NCBI RefSeq assembly: GCF_021484805.1
Contig: NZ_CP090557.1
Coordinates: 2,120,001-2,184,000 of the forward strand
From: Tellurirhabdus bombi
GTDB lineage: Bacteria > Bacteroidota > Bacteroidia > Cytophagales > Spirosomataceae
Direction of reading: 5' to 3'
DNA: 64,000 nucleotides
Under the pieces are notes generated by a model. That model was given only the letters and a program-made list of their open reading frames with translations. It was not told the DNA's origin and made no database searches. Both the position numbers and the translations under genes were made by a program. Positions 8,847 to 17,022 of the stretch are shown here, piece after piece; the stretch's first letter is position 1; the number at the start of each line of letters is the position of its first letter.

Positions 8847-9923
8847 TCAGGTGTGGGGTAAGCCGATTTCTGAATAAAGCGCCCAATAAGCTCGGGCGGC
8901 TTCTTCCCAACTGAACTGGGCGGCGCGTTGCCGAAGCCGGGCGGCCCGGAAAGGGTTGGCCGCAAAGTCGCTCAAACCGTCGTAAATGGTTTCGGCCATG
9001 TCTTCGGGTTCGAACGAATTGAAATAATAAGCGTCTTTGCCCCCAATTTCGGGCAGGCTGGTCAAGCGGGAAAGAAAGACCGGTTTCCCAAAATGCATGG
9101 CTTCCACAACCGGGAGGCCAAAGCCCTCGGACAAGGAAGGAAACAGCAAGGCCCCGCACTGCTGGTAGAGCCATTGTTTGGTCGCCTCGCTCACCGCACC
9201 GGGCATTTCCAACCGCTCCGAAAGATCTAATTGACTAGCCTGGTCGCGGAGGTGAGCCGCATACGGATGCTGATCTACCCCGGCCAGAACTAGTTTCCAA
9301 TCCGGGAATGCTTCCAGTAAAGGCAAGAGGGTATGGAGGTTTTTTTTAGGATGAATCGCCCCCACAAACAGAAAGAACGGCCCTTCCGCAAGGGCTGCTG
9401 TCAGAGACGACTCAGGCGGTTCGGTGCTGGTTATCAATGGCGTTCCGTTATAAATTACCCTGAGTGGTACATCGGGCAACGTAAATTGCTGGCGAACTAC
9501 CGATGCCGTATACTCGGAAATAGTGGTAAGGGCAGCCGCTTGGGAAATTTTCTGTTGTAAAAAGGCCAGCCTTTGTGCTTTCCTGGCTTCGTCGTAATCC
9601 GGTCGCTCTAAAAAATTGAGGTCATGAATCGTCAGAATGAGCTTGCTCTTATCGTTCTGTCCACTGTGGGGAAGGTAGACCGAATCCTGGTGAGTACAGT
9701 GCCACACGTCGAAGTGGTTGGGCTTCCATAGCCGACGCCACCAGCCCGCCTGTTGATAGGAAACGCCCTGACCAAAAGCCTCTGTGTGCCCGGCTGGAAC
9801 GAGAAAGGTCAGGCCAGCGCCGGGGGGCTGCTGCCGAACAAGTTCTTGCCCAAGCAGTTGACAGAATTGCCCAAGCCCACTATGAGGGTCGCGCAAGCGT
9901 TCTGTATCGATAAAGATGTTCAT
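8847..9923 (-). CDS. Family 4-type glycosyltransferase
   Basis: A GT-B fold glycosyltransferase of 358 residues from the MNIFIDTERL start (three further codons are possible upstream). The C-terminal half carries the donor-binding region typical of GT4: FVGAIHPKKNLHTLLPL, then SLSEGFGLPVVEAMHFGKPV, which contains the EX7E element, and LPEIGG. It should transfer a sugar from a nucleotide or lipid donor in the cytosol or at the inner membrane, for a surface polysaccharide or lipid. The acceptor is unknown and no other polysaccharide genes adjoin it. Confidence 0.85.
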   Translation of the reverse strand: MNIFIDTERLRDPHSGLGQFCQLLGQELVRQQPPGAGLTFLVPAGHTEAFGQGVSYQQAGWWRRLWKPNHFDVWHCTHQDSVYLPHSGQNDKSKLILTIHDLNFLERPDYDEARKAQRLAFLQQKISQAAALTTISEYTASVVRQQFTLPDVPLRVIYNGTPLITSTEPPESSLTAALAEGPFFLFVGAIHPKKNLHTLLPLLEAFPDWKLVLAGVDQHPYAAHLRDQASQLDLSERLEMPGAVSEATKQWLYQQCGALLFPSLSEGFGLPVVEAMHFGKPVFLSRLTSLPEIGGKDAYYFNSFEPEDMAETIYDGLSDFAANPFRAARLRQRAAQFSWEEAARAYWALYSEIGLPHT

Positions 9924-10205
9924 AGACGCCATTCGAGATAAGGATGCGGAAAAAAAACCACACTATTAAGAATGAAAAGCAACAGCCCGCCAACAATGTG
10001 CGACTAGAAGCGTCATTTTTTCCTCAAAATAATGATAGACCAAAATTGCAGAAAAATTCGCTCTTCAGGCTGTTTACGGCCTTTTTGTCACCATAATATA
10101 CTTTTTTTTACGCTAAAAGAGCCAACTTGTCAGGTGTAGCAACCTCTTGGCCAGTTAGGTACACTATTTGTTTAATAATAGTTATACAACCAACGTATTA
10201 CTCCT

Positions 10206-10598
10206 ATGAAAGCTATTGAGAACACATTGCAGGGTACGGGAGGGCAGATCGATTTGCTGAACACGCTATATGGAGGCTCTAGCATGACCCGCATGGAAAC
10301 GGAACAGGAAGAAGACCGATTGGTAATCACATTGTCGGCTCCAGGAGTGAGTGCGGAGGCGTTTAATGTCTTGATCGATGGGACTAAATTAGTATTATAT
10401 ACATTGCTGCAACAGCGGCTTGCTGAAGATAACCAGGCGCTAGCGGTGCCTATGTTTTTACGCGTTCTGGACATCCCAACGTTTGTGGAGACCGAACAAA
10501 TAGAAGCTGTTCAGGAAGCTGGCCGGATTCGGATTCATTTACCGTTCAAAAGTGGAGAAAATATCCGCCGGCGGATCGAGATACAGAAGTGGTTTTAA
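10206..10598 (+). CDS. Hsp20/alpha-crystallin family small heat-shock protein
   Basis: A 130-residue protein whose residues about 30-130 fit the alpha-crystallin domain. APGVSAEAFNVLIDGTKLVLYT matches the early strands (consensus LPGv.kedi.v...g..L.i), and GRIRIHLPF matches the conserved GxL-type strand before the C-terminal extension. It would act as an ATP-independent holdase in the cytosol. The domain is divergent and lacks a clear C-terminal IxI tail, so client-binding properties are unknown. A terminator follows directly and overlaps the end of the convergent glycosyltransferase gene. Confidence 0.75.
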   Translation: MKAIENTLQGTGGQIDLLNTLYGGSSMTRMETEQEEDRLVITLSAPGVSAEAFNVLIDGTKLVLYTLLQQRLAEDNQALAVPMFLRVLDIPTFVETEQIEAVQEAGRIRIHLPFKSGENIRRRIEIQKWF

Positions 10599-10629
10599 AG
10601 ATAACAGTGGATGTGGCGTGAGGTAGAGG

Positions 10630-10658
10630 GCTTGGAGATTTCTTCAAGCTCTTTTTTT
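10630..10658 (+). terminator. Rho-independent terminator after the Hsp20 gene
   Basis: Stem GCTTGGAG (10630-10637), loop ATTT, stem CTTCAAGC (10642-10649, one G-T pair), then TCTTTTTTT. It overlaps the stop codon of the convergent GT2 gene. Confidence 0.65.
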
Positions 10659-11438
10659 ATTGTACTCTTTGTCTGTTAATTCGTTTAGTTTAGCGTATTT
10701 GACGACGGGATACAAGGCGGAGAACAAAGCCCAGACAAAGCCGGGATACCCGTTCAGGAAATTCTGTTTCAGGAAATATTCCTTCAGGAAAGTTAGCGGA
10801 AAACGCAGGATGACTTTGGCTGTACTTTTCTTTTTCTTACGCTCAAAAAGTTCGTTTGCGGCGGCGCTGGTGTAGGCGTTGAATTTATCAAAATAGTCGT
10901 GTAAACTCCCGTAGCTATCGTGCAACAAATGATTCTTCAGTCGCCGAACGGAGCCTTCCAGCACAATTTTTTCGTGAACCGGGGCGGTGTTGTAAGTACC
11001 ATGTCGCTTGTCGAAAAGCCTTAAAATCGGGCTTCGGGCTTCGCCGCCGTATCGCATGAGCTGACCCAAAAAAACCAGCGAACGCGGAATTTCAAAGCCC
11101 TGGTAGGAAGCCTCTCCTGCCTCCACGAGCGCTACCTGCTGAATAATTTCTTGCTTTAAAGCATCGGGTACAATTTCGTCGGCATCCAGCGCAAGTACCC
11201 AGTGGTTGCGTGCCTGGGCCACGGCGTATTGCTTCTGGGGTCCGAAGCCATCGAAGGACCGATGCAGAATACGGCAGCCGTATTTTTGTGCAATTTCCAA
11301 CGTGTCGTCTTTACTCCCCGAATCCACCACAACAATCTCATCGCACCAATGCAGGGCGCTCAACACCTCGGCCAGCAAACGGGCCGCATTAAAGGTGATC
11401 AGAACTGCGCTAATCGCAGGAACAGGATGGGTTGCCAT
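10644..11438 (-). CDS. Family 2 glycosyltransferase (WaaE/KdtX-like)
   Basis: A 264-residue GT-A fold enzyme. The N-terminus (ISAVLITFNAARLLAEVL) is the usual GT2 start, VVVDSGSKDDT follows, and ALDADE supplies the DXD-type metal and nucleotide-sugar site. The long C-terminal part with AKVILRFPLTFLKEYFLKQ and NGYPGFVWALFSA matches the WaaE/KdtX-like lipopolysaccharide-core glucosyltransferase group, which is membrane-associated. The likely role is adding a hexose to LPS core or another envelope glycan. It stands alone on the minus strand. Confidence 0.85.
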   Translation of the reverse strand: MATHPVPAISAVLITFNAARLLAEVLSALHWCDEIVVVDSGSKDDTLEIAQKYGCRILHRSFDGFGPQKQYAVAQARNHWVLALDADEIVPDALKQEIIQQVALVEAGEASYQGFEIPRSLVFLGQLMRYGGEARSPILRLFDKRHGTYNTAPVHEKIVLEGSVRRLKNHLLHDSYGSLHDYFDKFNAYTSAAANELFERKKKKSTAKVILRFPLTFLKEYFLKQNFLNGYPGFVWALFSALYPVVKYAKLNELTDKEYNKKRA

Positions 11439-11776
11439 GCCGCAAATCTACGCGCTATCCCGAATATTACGATTGCATCTTTATTTCCGCAGCCAATAAT
11501 AAATAGAGAAAGAATTGAAACGGTTGGTAAGAAGAGCCATATATAGGTATAAAAATCTGATAATCAAAGATTAATCTGAATCTGGTATTATTCGAAGAAT
11601 CTTGTTTCTGTGGATTATTTCAACCGGTTGATTTCGTTTGACTTATCTTTTGTCAAGCTAAAAACAGGATTGTTTTTGGCTTGATCAGAAGGGATTCAAT
11701 GCTATATTTGTTAGCTGCCAAGGGCGTAAAAGCTTGTTACGAATCCTTATTTACTAACATAATACAACGTACATAT
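11439..11776. other. 338-bp intergenic region upstream of nrdB
   Basis: This region separates the divergent GT2 and nrdB genes. It contains the nrdB promoter (11681-11710) and several operator-like dyads upstream of it: TAATC-AAA-GATTA (11561-11573) and the perfect palindrome TCAACCGGTTGA (11620-11631). No RNA gene or conserved ORF was seen. Confidence 0.5.
11681..11710 (+). promoter_or_regulatory. nrdB promoter, -33 and -7 elements
   Basis: TTG (11681-11683), a 19-bp spacer, then TATATTTG (11703-11710) form a near-consensus Bacteroidota promoter 66 bp upstream of the nrdB ATG. A longer nrdB frame that starts with TTG at 11681 would run over this promoter, which argues for the downstream start. 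Confidence 0.6.
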
Positions 11777-12766
11777 ATGCATCAAAACGACCTGAACGAG
11801 CCGCTGCTGATTGAAGATCCGCTACGGTTTGTGCTATTCCCGATCAAGCACCACGATATCTGGGAGATGTACAAAAAACACGAGGCGTCGTTCTGGACTG
11901 CCGAAGAGATTGATTTGTCACAGGATCAAAAAGACTGGGATGGTCTCACGGATGGCGAGCGGCATTTTGTTTCGCACGTTCTGGCCTTTTTTGCGGCCTC
12001 TGATGGAATTGTGAACGAAAACCTGGCGGTGAATTTCATCTCGCAGGTTCAATACGCCGAGGCGAAGTGTTTTTATGGTTTCCAGATTATGATGGAAAAC
12101 ATTCACTCCGAAACCTATTCGCTGCTGATCGATACGTACATCAAAAATCCGGTGGAAAAAGATCGGATGCTGCGGGCTATTGATACCATCGAATGTGTTC
12201 AGAAAAAGGCTGACTGGGCCTTGCGCTGGATCACAAACGGTAGCTTTGTGGAGCGTCTGCTCGCTTTTGCCGTGGTGGAAGGTATTTTCTTCTCCGGTTC
12301 TTTCTGCTCAATATTCTGGCTGAAAAAGCGCGGTCTGATGCCTGGATTATCGTTTTCTAACGAGCTGATTTCGCGCGATGAAGGCCTGCACCGCGATTTT
12401 GCCTGTTTGTTGTATACGGACCACATCCAGAACAAACTGCCTGAGCAAGATGTCTATGACCTGATCAAAGATGCTGTTGCCATTGAGCAGGAGTTCGTGA
12501 CGGATGCCTTGCCGGTATCGCTCATTGGAATGAACGCTGATCTGATGAACCAATACATTGAGTTTGTGGCCGATCACTTGCTGGTTTCGTTAGGCTTACA
12601 GAAAGTTTACAACGCAAGCAATCCGTTCGACTTCATGGACATGATTTCGCTACAGGGAAAAACCAACTTCTTCGAGAAGCGGGTTGGTGAATACCAGAAA
12701 GCGGGCGTAATGGCTGGCGTTAAGGAAAAAGAATCATCGAAAATTTCGTTCGACGCTGATTTCTAA
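11777..12766 (+). CDS. nrdB: Class Ia ribonucleotide reductase, small (radical) subunit
   Basis: A 329-residue R2 subunit that holds the di-iron tyrosyl-radical cofactor used to reduce ribonucleotides. Numbering from the MHQNDLNEP start, the first metal ligand is Asp46 ([12 protein letters not shown]), helix ENIHSETY gives Glu107, His110 and radical Tyr114, and DEGLHRDFA supplies later ligands. The sequence resembles the eukaryotic-like class Ia type. The frame stays open 32 codons further upstream to a TTG, but those codons overlie a good promoter and lack family character. The large subunit gene nrdA is not next to it, so the two subunits must be coordinated in trans. Confidence 0.95.
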   Translation: MHQNDLNEPLLIEDPLRFVLFPIKHHDIWEMYKKHEASFWTAEEIDLSQDQKDWDGLTDGERHFVSHVLAFFAASDGIVNENLAVNFISQVQYAEAKCFYGFQIMMENIHSETYSLLIDTYIKNPVEKDRMLRAIDTIECVQKKADWALRWITNGSFVERLLAFAVVEGIFFSGSFCSIFWLKKRGLMPGLSFSNELISRDEGLHRDFACLLYTDHIQNKLPEQDVYDLIKDAVAIEQEFVTDALPVSLIGMNADLMNQYIEFVADHLLVSLGLQKVYNASNPFDFMDMISLQGKTNFFEKRVGEYQKAGVMAGVKEKESSKISFDADF

Positions 12767-12780
12767 GCGATAAGCACGAA

Positions 12781-12807
12781 CAGAACGCTCCTTGTTTCAG
12801 CGTTCTG
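12781..12807. terminator. Hairpin between convergent nrdB and recX
   Basis: Perfect 8-bp stem CAGAACGC (12781-12788) and GCGTTCTG (12800-12807), 14 bp after the nrdB stop and overlapping the recX stop. The U-run is weak, but the placement fits a shared terminator. Confidence 0.5.
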
Positions 12808-13258
12808 CTTCCCCTATTAATTTCCAGACCAAATCTGGCTCGTAGCCTTTTCCAATGGCATAACGAGCCAGTTTTTGTTTTATAACCAGCGGGTTGCTGT
12901 CAGTAAGGCTACGTTTCTTTTTTTCGAGCAGGTCGGCGAGGCGCTGCTGGTAGGTGTCGGGTTCAATTTCGTTCATCGCCTGGTCCAGGTTGTAACCCGT
13001 AATCCCCCGTTGTTTGAGGTGCTGGCGGATTTTATGCTTTCCCCAGCTTTTGACGCGGAACTTACTGCCCGCAAAAGTCTTGGCAAAACGCTCTTCATTC
13101 AGGTAATTCTGTTCAATCAGTTCGACAATAACCAGTTCTGCATCGTCGCCGTAAATATCCCAGTCGTTGAGGCGTTCCCGCACTTCCTGTTGGGTGCGCT
13201 CCTGGTAGGCGCAAAACGAAGCAGCCTTGATCAAAGCATCTTTAAGTCGGTCAATCAT
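12797..13258 (-). CDS. recX: RecX family regulatory protein
   Basis: A 153-residue, mostly helical, basic protein built of RecX three-helix repeats. It contains ALIKAASFCAYQERTQQEVRERL in the first repeat, LNEERFAKTFAGSKFRVKSWGKHKIRQHLKQRGI (the best-conserved RecX segment, here cited only for position about 52-85), and a third repeat near LVIKQKLARYAIGKGYEPDLVW. RecX binds RecA filaments and modulates recombinase activity in the cytosol. As is usual in Bacteroidota, recA is not next to it. Confidence 0.9.
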   Translation of the reverse strand: MIDRLKDALIKAASFCAYQERTQQEVRERLNDWDIYGDDAELVIVELIEQNYLNEERFAKTFAGSKFRVKSWGKHKIRQHLKQRGITGYNLDQAMNEIEPDTYQQRLADLLEKKKRSLTDSNPLVIKQKLARYAIGKGYEPDLVWKLIGEAER

Positions 13259-13269
13259 GGAATAAAAAT

Positions 13270-13325
13270 AGGCAGATTTCAGGGTTTAGAAAACTGTTTT
13301 GTTTCCTTTAGACTGAAATCTGCCT
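13270..13325 (-). terminator. Terminator of the curlin-like gene
   Basis: Perfect 13-bp inverted repeat, AGGCAGATTTCAG (13270-13282) and CTGAAATCTGCCT (13313-13325), with a 30-nt loop. Read on the minus strand it is followed by ATTTTTATT, so it should end the operon running from the LytTR kinase gene. Confidence 0.6.
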
Positions 13326-13342
13326 TTGGTTAATAACGGTAT

Positions 13343-13861
13343 TTAATTACCGTTTCGAATGTAAATTTCGGCTCCGCCCCGCTGTTCGATAATCATCGGG
13401 ACGCCGCCATTAGTAAGGGCATAACTATCCTGGCGAATGGTATTCTCCACACCCTGCTGGATGATGGTCAACTGCGCATTGTTTGTCTGAATATTAGGCA
13501 GCGAAATCAGGTTTTGCTCCCCGCTCTGAATCAGATTGTAAGCGTTGTTATCACCGGTTAAATCCAACTCAACTCCATTGTAATCTCCCGAAAGCAGAAG
13601 AACAACCTGGTTGTTGGAACCGGCTACGCGCGTGTTCACCTCGTTCGTGTTCTGTTGCTGGGAATTATAGTTGCCGATGGCGTCGGTTTGCAGCGAAGGC
13701 AGCGCCCCGATTACCGTTAACTGATAAATATACGAGTCAACCTGAGCCTGCGTTCTAGGCATGGTGTTCTGCCAGAAAGCATCGGGTGGCGTCTGGGCCT
13801 GAAGGCGACCAAAGCCCCAAAAAATGCCCATCAAAAGGAGTAAGCAGCTCATCTTTTTCAT
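13343..13861 (-). CDS. Secreted protein with curlin-like GxxN repeats
   Basis: A 172-residue protein with a signal peptide (cleavage near LQAQ, residue 23). After a short linker it has a chain of GxxN motifs at residues 63, 81, 92, 103, 114 and 137; four consecutive ones are exactly 11 residues apart, and the last gap is 23. Between them lie alternating hydrophobic stretches with Q and N (VVLLLS, VELDLT, LTIIQQ). This strand-turn-strand rhythm is that of curlin repeats (CsgA/CsgB), although the QxGxxN pattern is partly degenerate. An amyloid or beta-solenoid surface subunit is the likely role. It lies 63 bp after the DUF1684 gene and ends the LytTR operon. Confidence 0.6.
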   Translation of the reverse strand: MKKMSCLLLLMGIFWGFGRLQAQTPPDAFWQNTMPRTQAQVDSYIYQLTVIGALPSLQTDAIGNYNSQQQNTNEVNTRVAGSNNQVVLLLSGDYNGVELDLTGDNNAYNLIQSGEQNLISLPNIQTNNAQLTIIQQGVENTIRQDSYALTNGGVPMIIEQRGGAEIYIRNGN

Positions 13862-13924
13862 GACTTATCAATTGATGTTCTGCTACTTAAACAAGAAAAA
13901 GAAGACTTTAGTTAGCCGTTTAGG

Positions 13925-14533
13925 CTACTTTTTGCCGTAGGCCTTCTCTCCCGCCAGAATGGGCGTTTTCAGGTGGTTCTCCTGCGGCGGAATGGGGCAG
14001 GAGTAGCCCTCGTCGTAGGCGCAGTACGGATTATAAGCCTTGTTGAAATCGATGATCAGTTTCCCATCCTGAATGGCCCCCAACCGTAAATCCAGATAGC
14101 GACCACCGCCGTAAGTCTGGCTTCCGTTGGTTTGGTCCTTGAACGGAATAAACACGTAGTCGCGGTATTGCGGCAATTGAGCCAGGCGTAGGCTGCGGTA
14201 AAGGGTTAGCTTTTGCGGCTGACCAGCCAGTGTGAATGTTAGCACGGCGTAGCTCACATACGGTTGCTTTTTCCCGTCGTAGGTGAGCATATCGAAAGGT
14301 TCGGCTTGCGTGGTTCGCTGAACGGTGGCCGTAACGCGGTAGCTCGAGTCGGGTTCAAAGAAACGCAGGGCGGCCACCGCCTTTTTGGTTTTAAGCGGAC
14401 TTTTGGGGTCTTTCAGAAACTCGGCTTTGTAGTCGGCCCGATGGCGTTCGATGTCTTTCGCGTAGGACGTTTGACCGAAGCTGGTAGTGCTTAGCCCCAT
14501 GCAAAGCAGAAAAAACAGACGCGGGAAAAGCAT
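13925..14533 (-). CDS. DUF1684 domain protein, secreted
   Basis: A 202-residue protein with a signal peptide (cleavage near SFGQ, residue 21). The C-terminal half carries the DUF1684 hallmark: FIPFKDQTNGSQTYGGGRYLDL, then IDFNKAYNPYCAYDEGYSCPIPP, and a closing LAGEKAYGK. The family is widespread and uncharacterised; the conserved PYCAY..YSCP cysteines suggest a disulfide or metal site. Its start lies only 9 bp after the LytTR regulator stop, so it is almost certainly cotranscribed with the two-component genes. Confidence 0.88.
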   Translation of the reverse strand: MLFPRLFFLLCMGLSTTSFGQTSYAKDIERHRADYKAEFLKDPKSPLKTKKAVAALRFFEPDSSYRVTATVQRTTQAEPFDMLTYDGKKQPYVSYAVLTFTLAGQPQKLTLYRSLRLAQLPQYRDYVFIPFKDQTNGSQTYGGGRYLDLRLGAIQDGKLIIDFNKAYNPYCAYDEGYSCPIPPQENHLKTPILAGEKAYGKK

Positions 14534-14542
14534 ACGTTGTTA

Positions 14543-15235
14543 TCAGGTTTTGGAAAGTCTGGTTCGAATATCCGCTATTTTTTCGTCATACGAAGCCCCC
14601 ACTGGAATTTTATGCCCCGCCACCGTGATTTCCTGGCGTCCTATTTTATCAATTTTATGCAAGGCAATGATGTAGGAACGGTGGATGCGCACAAACTGAA
14701 CCTCAGGCAGAACGAGCAGAATATCACTCATCGTCTGGCGACTTACCAATTTGCGGTCCTTCAACATAAAAGTCAGGTAATTGCCGTCGGCCTCAATGTA
14801 TAAAATGGAATTTAGCGGAATGAGTTCTTCTTCGTAGCCCGTTTTGATCAGAATGGATTTGTCGGCTTCTTTACTGCGTAAGGTTTTAACTTCCAAGGCT
14901 TTGTTGCAGGATTTTAAGAAGCGGGCCAACGAAAAAGGCTTTAATAAATAATCGATGGCATCCAGCTCAAAGCCCTGAACTGCGTAATCTGAATAGGCCG
15001 TGGTGAAAATGACCATCGGGACTTTTTGTAGGCAGTTGACAAACTCGATGCCGGAAATATCGGGCATTTTGATGTCCAGAAAAATAAGGTCAATCTGGTT
15101 TTTCTGCAAATACGGCAGGGCTTCAAACGCGTCCGTGAAGCGGGCTTTCAGGTCGAGAAAGGAGACTTTGGCCGCGTGGAGCTGCACCACGTCTAACGCT
15201 TGCGGTTCATCGTCAATAGCAATGGCTGTCAGCAT
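14543..15235 (-). CDS. LytTR-family response regulator
   Basis: A 230-residue two-domain regulator. Residues 1-120 form a receiver with the acidic pair near DDE (8-10), phosphoacceptor Asp54 in FLDIKMPD, and Lys99 in YLLKPF. Residues about 130-230 form a LytTR DNA-binding domain (IPLNSILYIEADGNYLTF, then FVRIHRSYIIALHKID). It pairs with the LytS-type kinase encoded 34 bp upstream. LytTR domains bind pairs of direct repeats, and such a pair sits upstream of the kinase gene (16867-16905), so autoregulation is likely. Confidence 0.93.
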   Translation of the reverse strand: MLTAIAIDDEPQALDVVQLHAAKVSFLDLKARFTDAFEALPYLQKNQIDLIFLDIKMPDISGIEFVNCLQKVPMVIFTTAYSDYAVQGFELDAIDYLLKPFSLARFLKSCNKALEVKTLRSKEADKSILIKTGYEEELIPLNSILYIEADGNYLTFMLKDRKLVSRQTMSDILLVLPEVQFVRIHRSYIIALHKIDKIGRQEITVAGHKIPVGASYDEKIADIRTRLSKT

Positions 15236-15269
15236 CTATGGTCTGCTTTAATAGTCGTCTCTGCGTTAC

Positions 15270-16814
15270 TCAATAAGTTAGTGTCAGTGCGATGAAATAA
15301 TCCTGCTCCGACTGTTGAATCGCCAGCGTATGCCGGTTGGGATAGATCAGTTCCAGCCGCTTTCGGACGTTCTCCAAGCCAACACCCGACTGGGCTACTT
15401 CGGGGTCGTTGGCTAATTTGGCATGTTGCGAATTATGCACCTTAAAGTAAATCGTTTGGCGATCCATTGTCAATGTAATGAAGATCCAGGACGGTTTCCG
15501 AAGGCTGATTCCGTGCTTAAACGCATTTTCGACGAACGGCGTGAGCATCATTGGCGCAATGCTGATAGATGCATCTGGCTCCTGAAGGTTCACCCGAATT
15601 TCAATGCCGTGCGACTCGTCCAGCCGCATCCGCTGAATCTGAATGTAGTTCTGTAAGTACTCAATTTCTTTGGTCAGGGGGATGCGGTCCCGGTTATTTT
15701 CCTGCAACATAAACCGCATCATATCACCTAACTTCTGAATACCGTCGGCAGTCTGTTCGCTACCTTCTTTGAGGGCGGTGGCGTATAAACTGTTGAGCGC
15801 GTTAAACAGAAAATGCGGATTGATCTGGGAGCGCAGGCTATCGAGTTCGGCAGATTTACTGGAAATCCGGGTTTCCAGAACCTTTTTTTCACTGCTTGAT
15901 CGGGCGCGTAAGTAAGCAATGATGCCTGGTAAAAATAAGGTTATCAGAATAAAAAGAAAGATGAGGTGGTTTTGGCGGTAACTGAAATGCGTAAAAGCGC
16001 CCCAAACCAGCAAGTTTCCCAAAAGGCAAAGAGCCAGGTAAAGACCCAACCTTCCGATAAGAAACAAGTTTTGTGGGCCAGATAGATGGGGCAGCACTGC
16101 TTTGCGAAAGAAATGCTGGAGAATATAGATCTGGATGGCGAGTGAGCTAAAAAGAAGCAGGTCGCCAAAAGGAGGCTGCCAGATCGAGGTGTGGACAGGG
16201 CCCGCTACAGCAAAAACCAAAGCAAGAATGCCCGGAAAAAGAAAGGGAACGTAAGCGATGACGCCTACCAGACCCGTTTCAAATTTAGCGCGGAGGTAAT
16301 AGAACGCCTGCGCCAACAGTTCGTAGGAAAAGATAAAAAGCCCCAGTCCGATAGCATCAGCTACCACGTTTCGCTTGCTGTACGAAGAGGTCATTTTCAG
16401 GCCAATAATTTCCCCGTAAGAGCCATATTTGTAATCAATATATCGAATGAAGTAATGGTAAATACCCGCACTGCTCAGCAGCAGCGTCAGGCACAAGCCG
16501 ACGTACAACCAGCTACTCGGGTCGGGGTCTAGCTCGGTGATTTTTGGGAAGGCGATGTAGTGAAAAACATACCAGGCGACCAGGCATAAAAACACACCAG
16601 CAATAATGGGAAAGTTGTGATTGAGAAAATGATTGTACGAATCCAGGGCTTTCAGAATAACCCAGGTAGGACGCCCGGCCCGATTGTACAAGGCCATTTC
16701 AACCATATCATCCAGTCGCCAGGTAGACTGAAACAGCCGTCGGACGACATAAAGCACGGCTATACTAACTACAAAAATCAGTTCATACCGTCGGATCAGG
16801 ACTAAATTCCGCAT
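15270..16814 (-). CDS. LytS/YehU-type sensor histidine kinase
   Basis: A 514-residue kinase with roughly seven or eight membrane helices in residues 10-305, then a HisKA_7/His_kinase core. The phosphoacceptor motif is RSQINPHFLFNALNSLY with His334; the ATP-binding region has MMLTPFVENAFKHG and SGVGLENVRKRL. The large membrane part with no obvious extracytoplasmic domain suggests sensing of a membrane or small-molecule signal. It is the first gene of the LytTR operon, with a TAATTTTG -7 box 20 bp upstream and a long direct repeat behind it. Confidence 0.92.
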   Translation of the reverse strand: MRNLVLIRRYELIFVVSIAVLYVVRRLFQSTWRLDDMVEMALYNRAGRPTWVILKALDSYNHFLNHNFPIIAGVFLCLVAWYVFHYIAFPKITELDPDPSSWLYVGLCLTLLLSSAGIYHYFIRYIDYKYGSYGEIIGLKMTSSYSKRNVVADAIGLGLFIFSYELLAQAFYYLRAKFETGLVGVIAYVPFLFPGILALVFAVAGPVHTSIWQPPFGDLLLFSSLAIQIYILQHFFRKAVLPHLSGPQNLFLIGRLGLYLALCLLGNLLVWGAFTHFSYRQNHLIFLFILITLFLPGIIAYLRARSSSEKKVLETRISSKSAELDSLRSQINPHFLFNALNSLYATALKEGSEQTADGIQKLGDMMRFMLQENNRDRIPLTKEIEYLQNYIQIQRMRLDESHGIEIRVNLQEPDASISIAPMMLTPFVENAFKHGISLRKPSWIFITLTMDRQTIYFKVHNSQHAKLANDPEVAQSGVGLENVRKRLELIYPNRHTLAIQQSEQDYFIALTLTY

Positions 16815-16833
16815 TGTCTTTTCAGTTTTTGAC

Positions 16834-16841
16834 CAAAATTA
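16834..16841 (-). promoter_or_regulatory. Candidate -7 element of the LytTR operon
   Basis: Minus strand TAATTTTG, a consensus -7 box, 20 bp upstream of the kinase ATG. The -33 position carries no TTTG, as expected for a promoter that needs an activator. Confidence 0.45.
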
Positions 16842-16866
16842 GAATCTACGCCAGCCGATCGGGCAG

Positions 16867-16905
16867 AAATGGGCTGAATGCCTTGAAAAATGGGCTGAAT
16901 GCCTT
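16867..16905 (-). promoter_or_regulatory. Tandem 18-bp direct repeat, candidate LytTR operator
   Basis: AAATGGGCTGAATGCCTT occurs exactly twice, at 16867-16884 and 16888-16905, a period of 21 bp or two helical turns. It lies directly upstream of the weak -33 region of the kinase promoter. LytTR regulators bind paired direct repeats at this period, so this is the obvious candidate site for the cotranscribed regulator. Confidence 0.55.
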
Positions 16906-17022
16906 TCAAACAGGTATAATAGATAAAAAAAGTGATCCCATTAAATAATATGAGCACTGGTTAATTAACCTTTTAGCCGAAGTGCTGTTGTTTTAACAGT
17001 TGAACTATACATCCCAAACGTT

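Noticed and set aside
11443-11450. TAGATTTG on the minus strand just before the GT2 gene, suggesting a leaderless transcript
   Set aside because: It is only 4 bp from the ATG and has no -33 partner; a chance match in AT-rich DNA is as likely.
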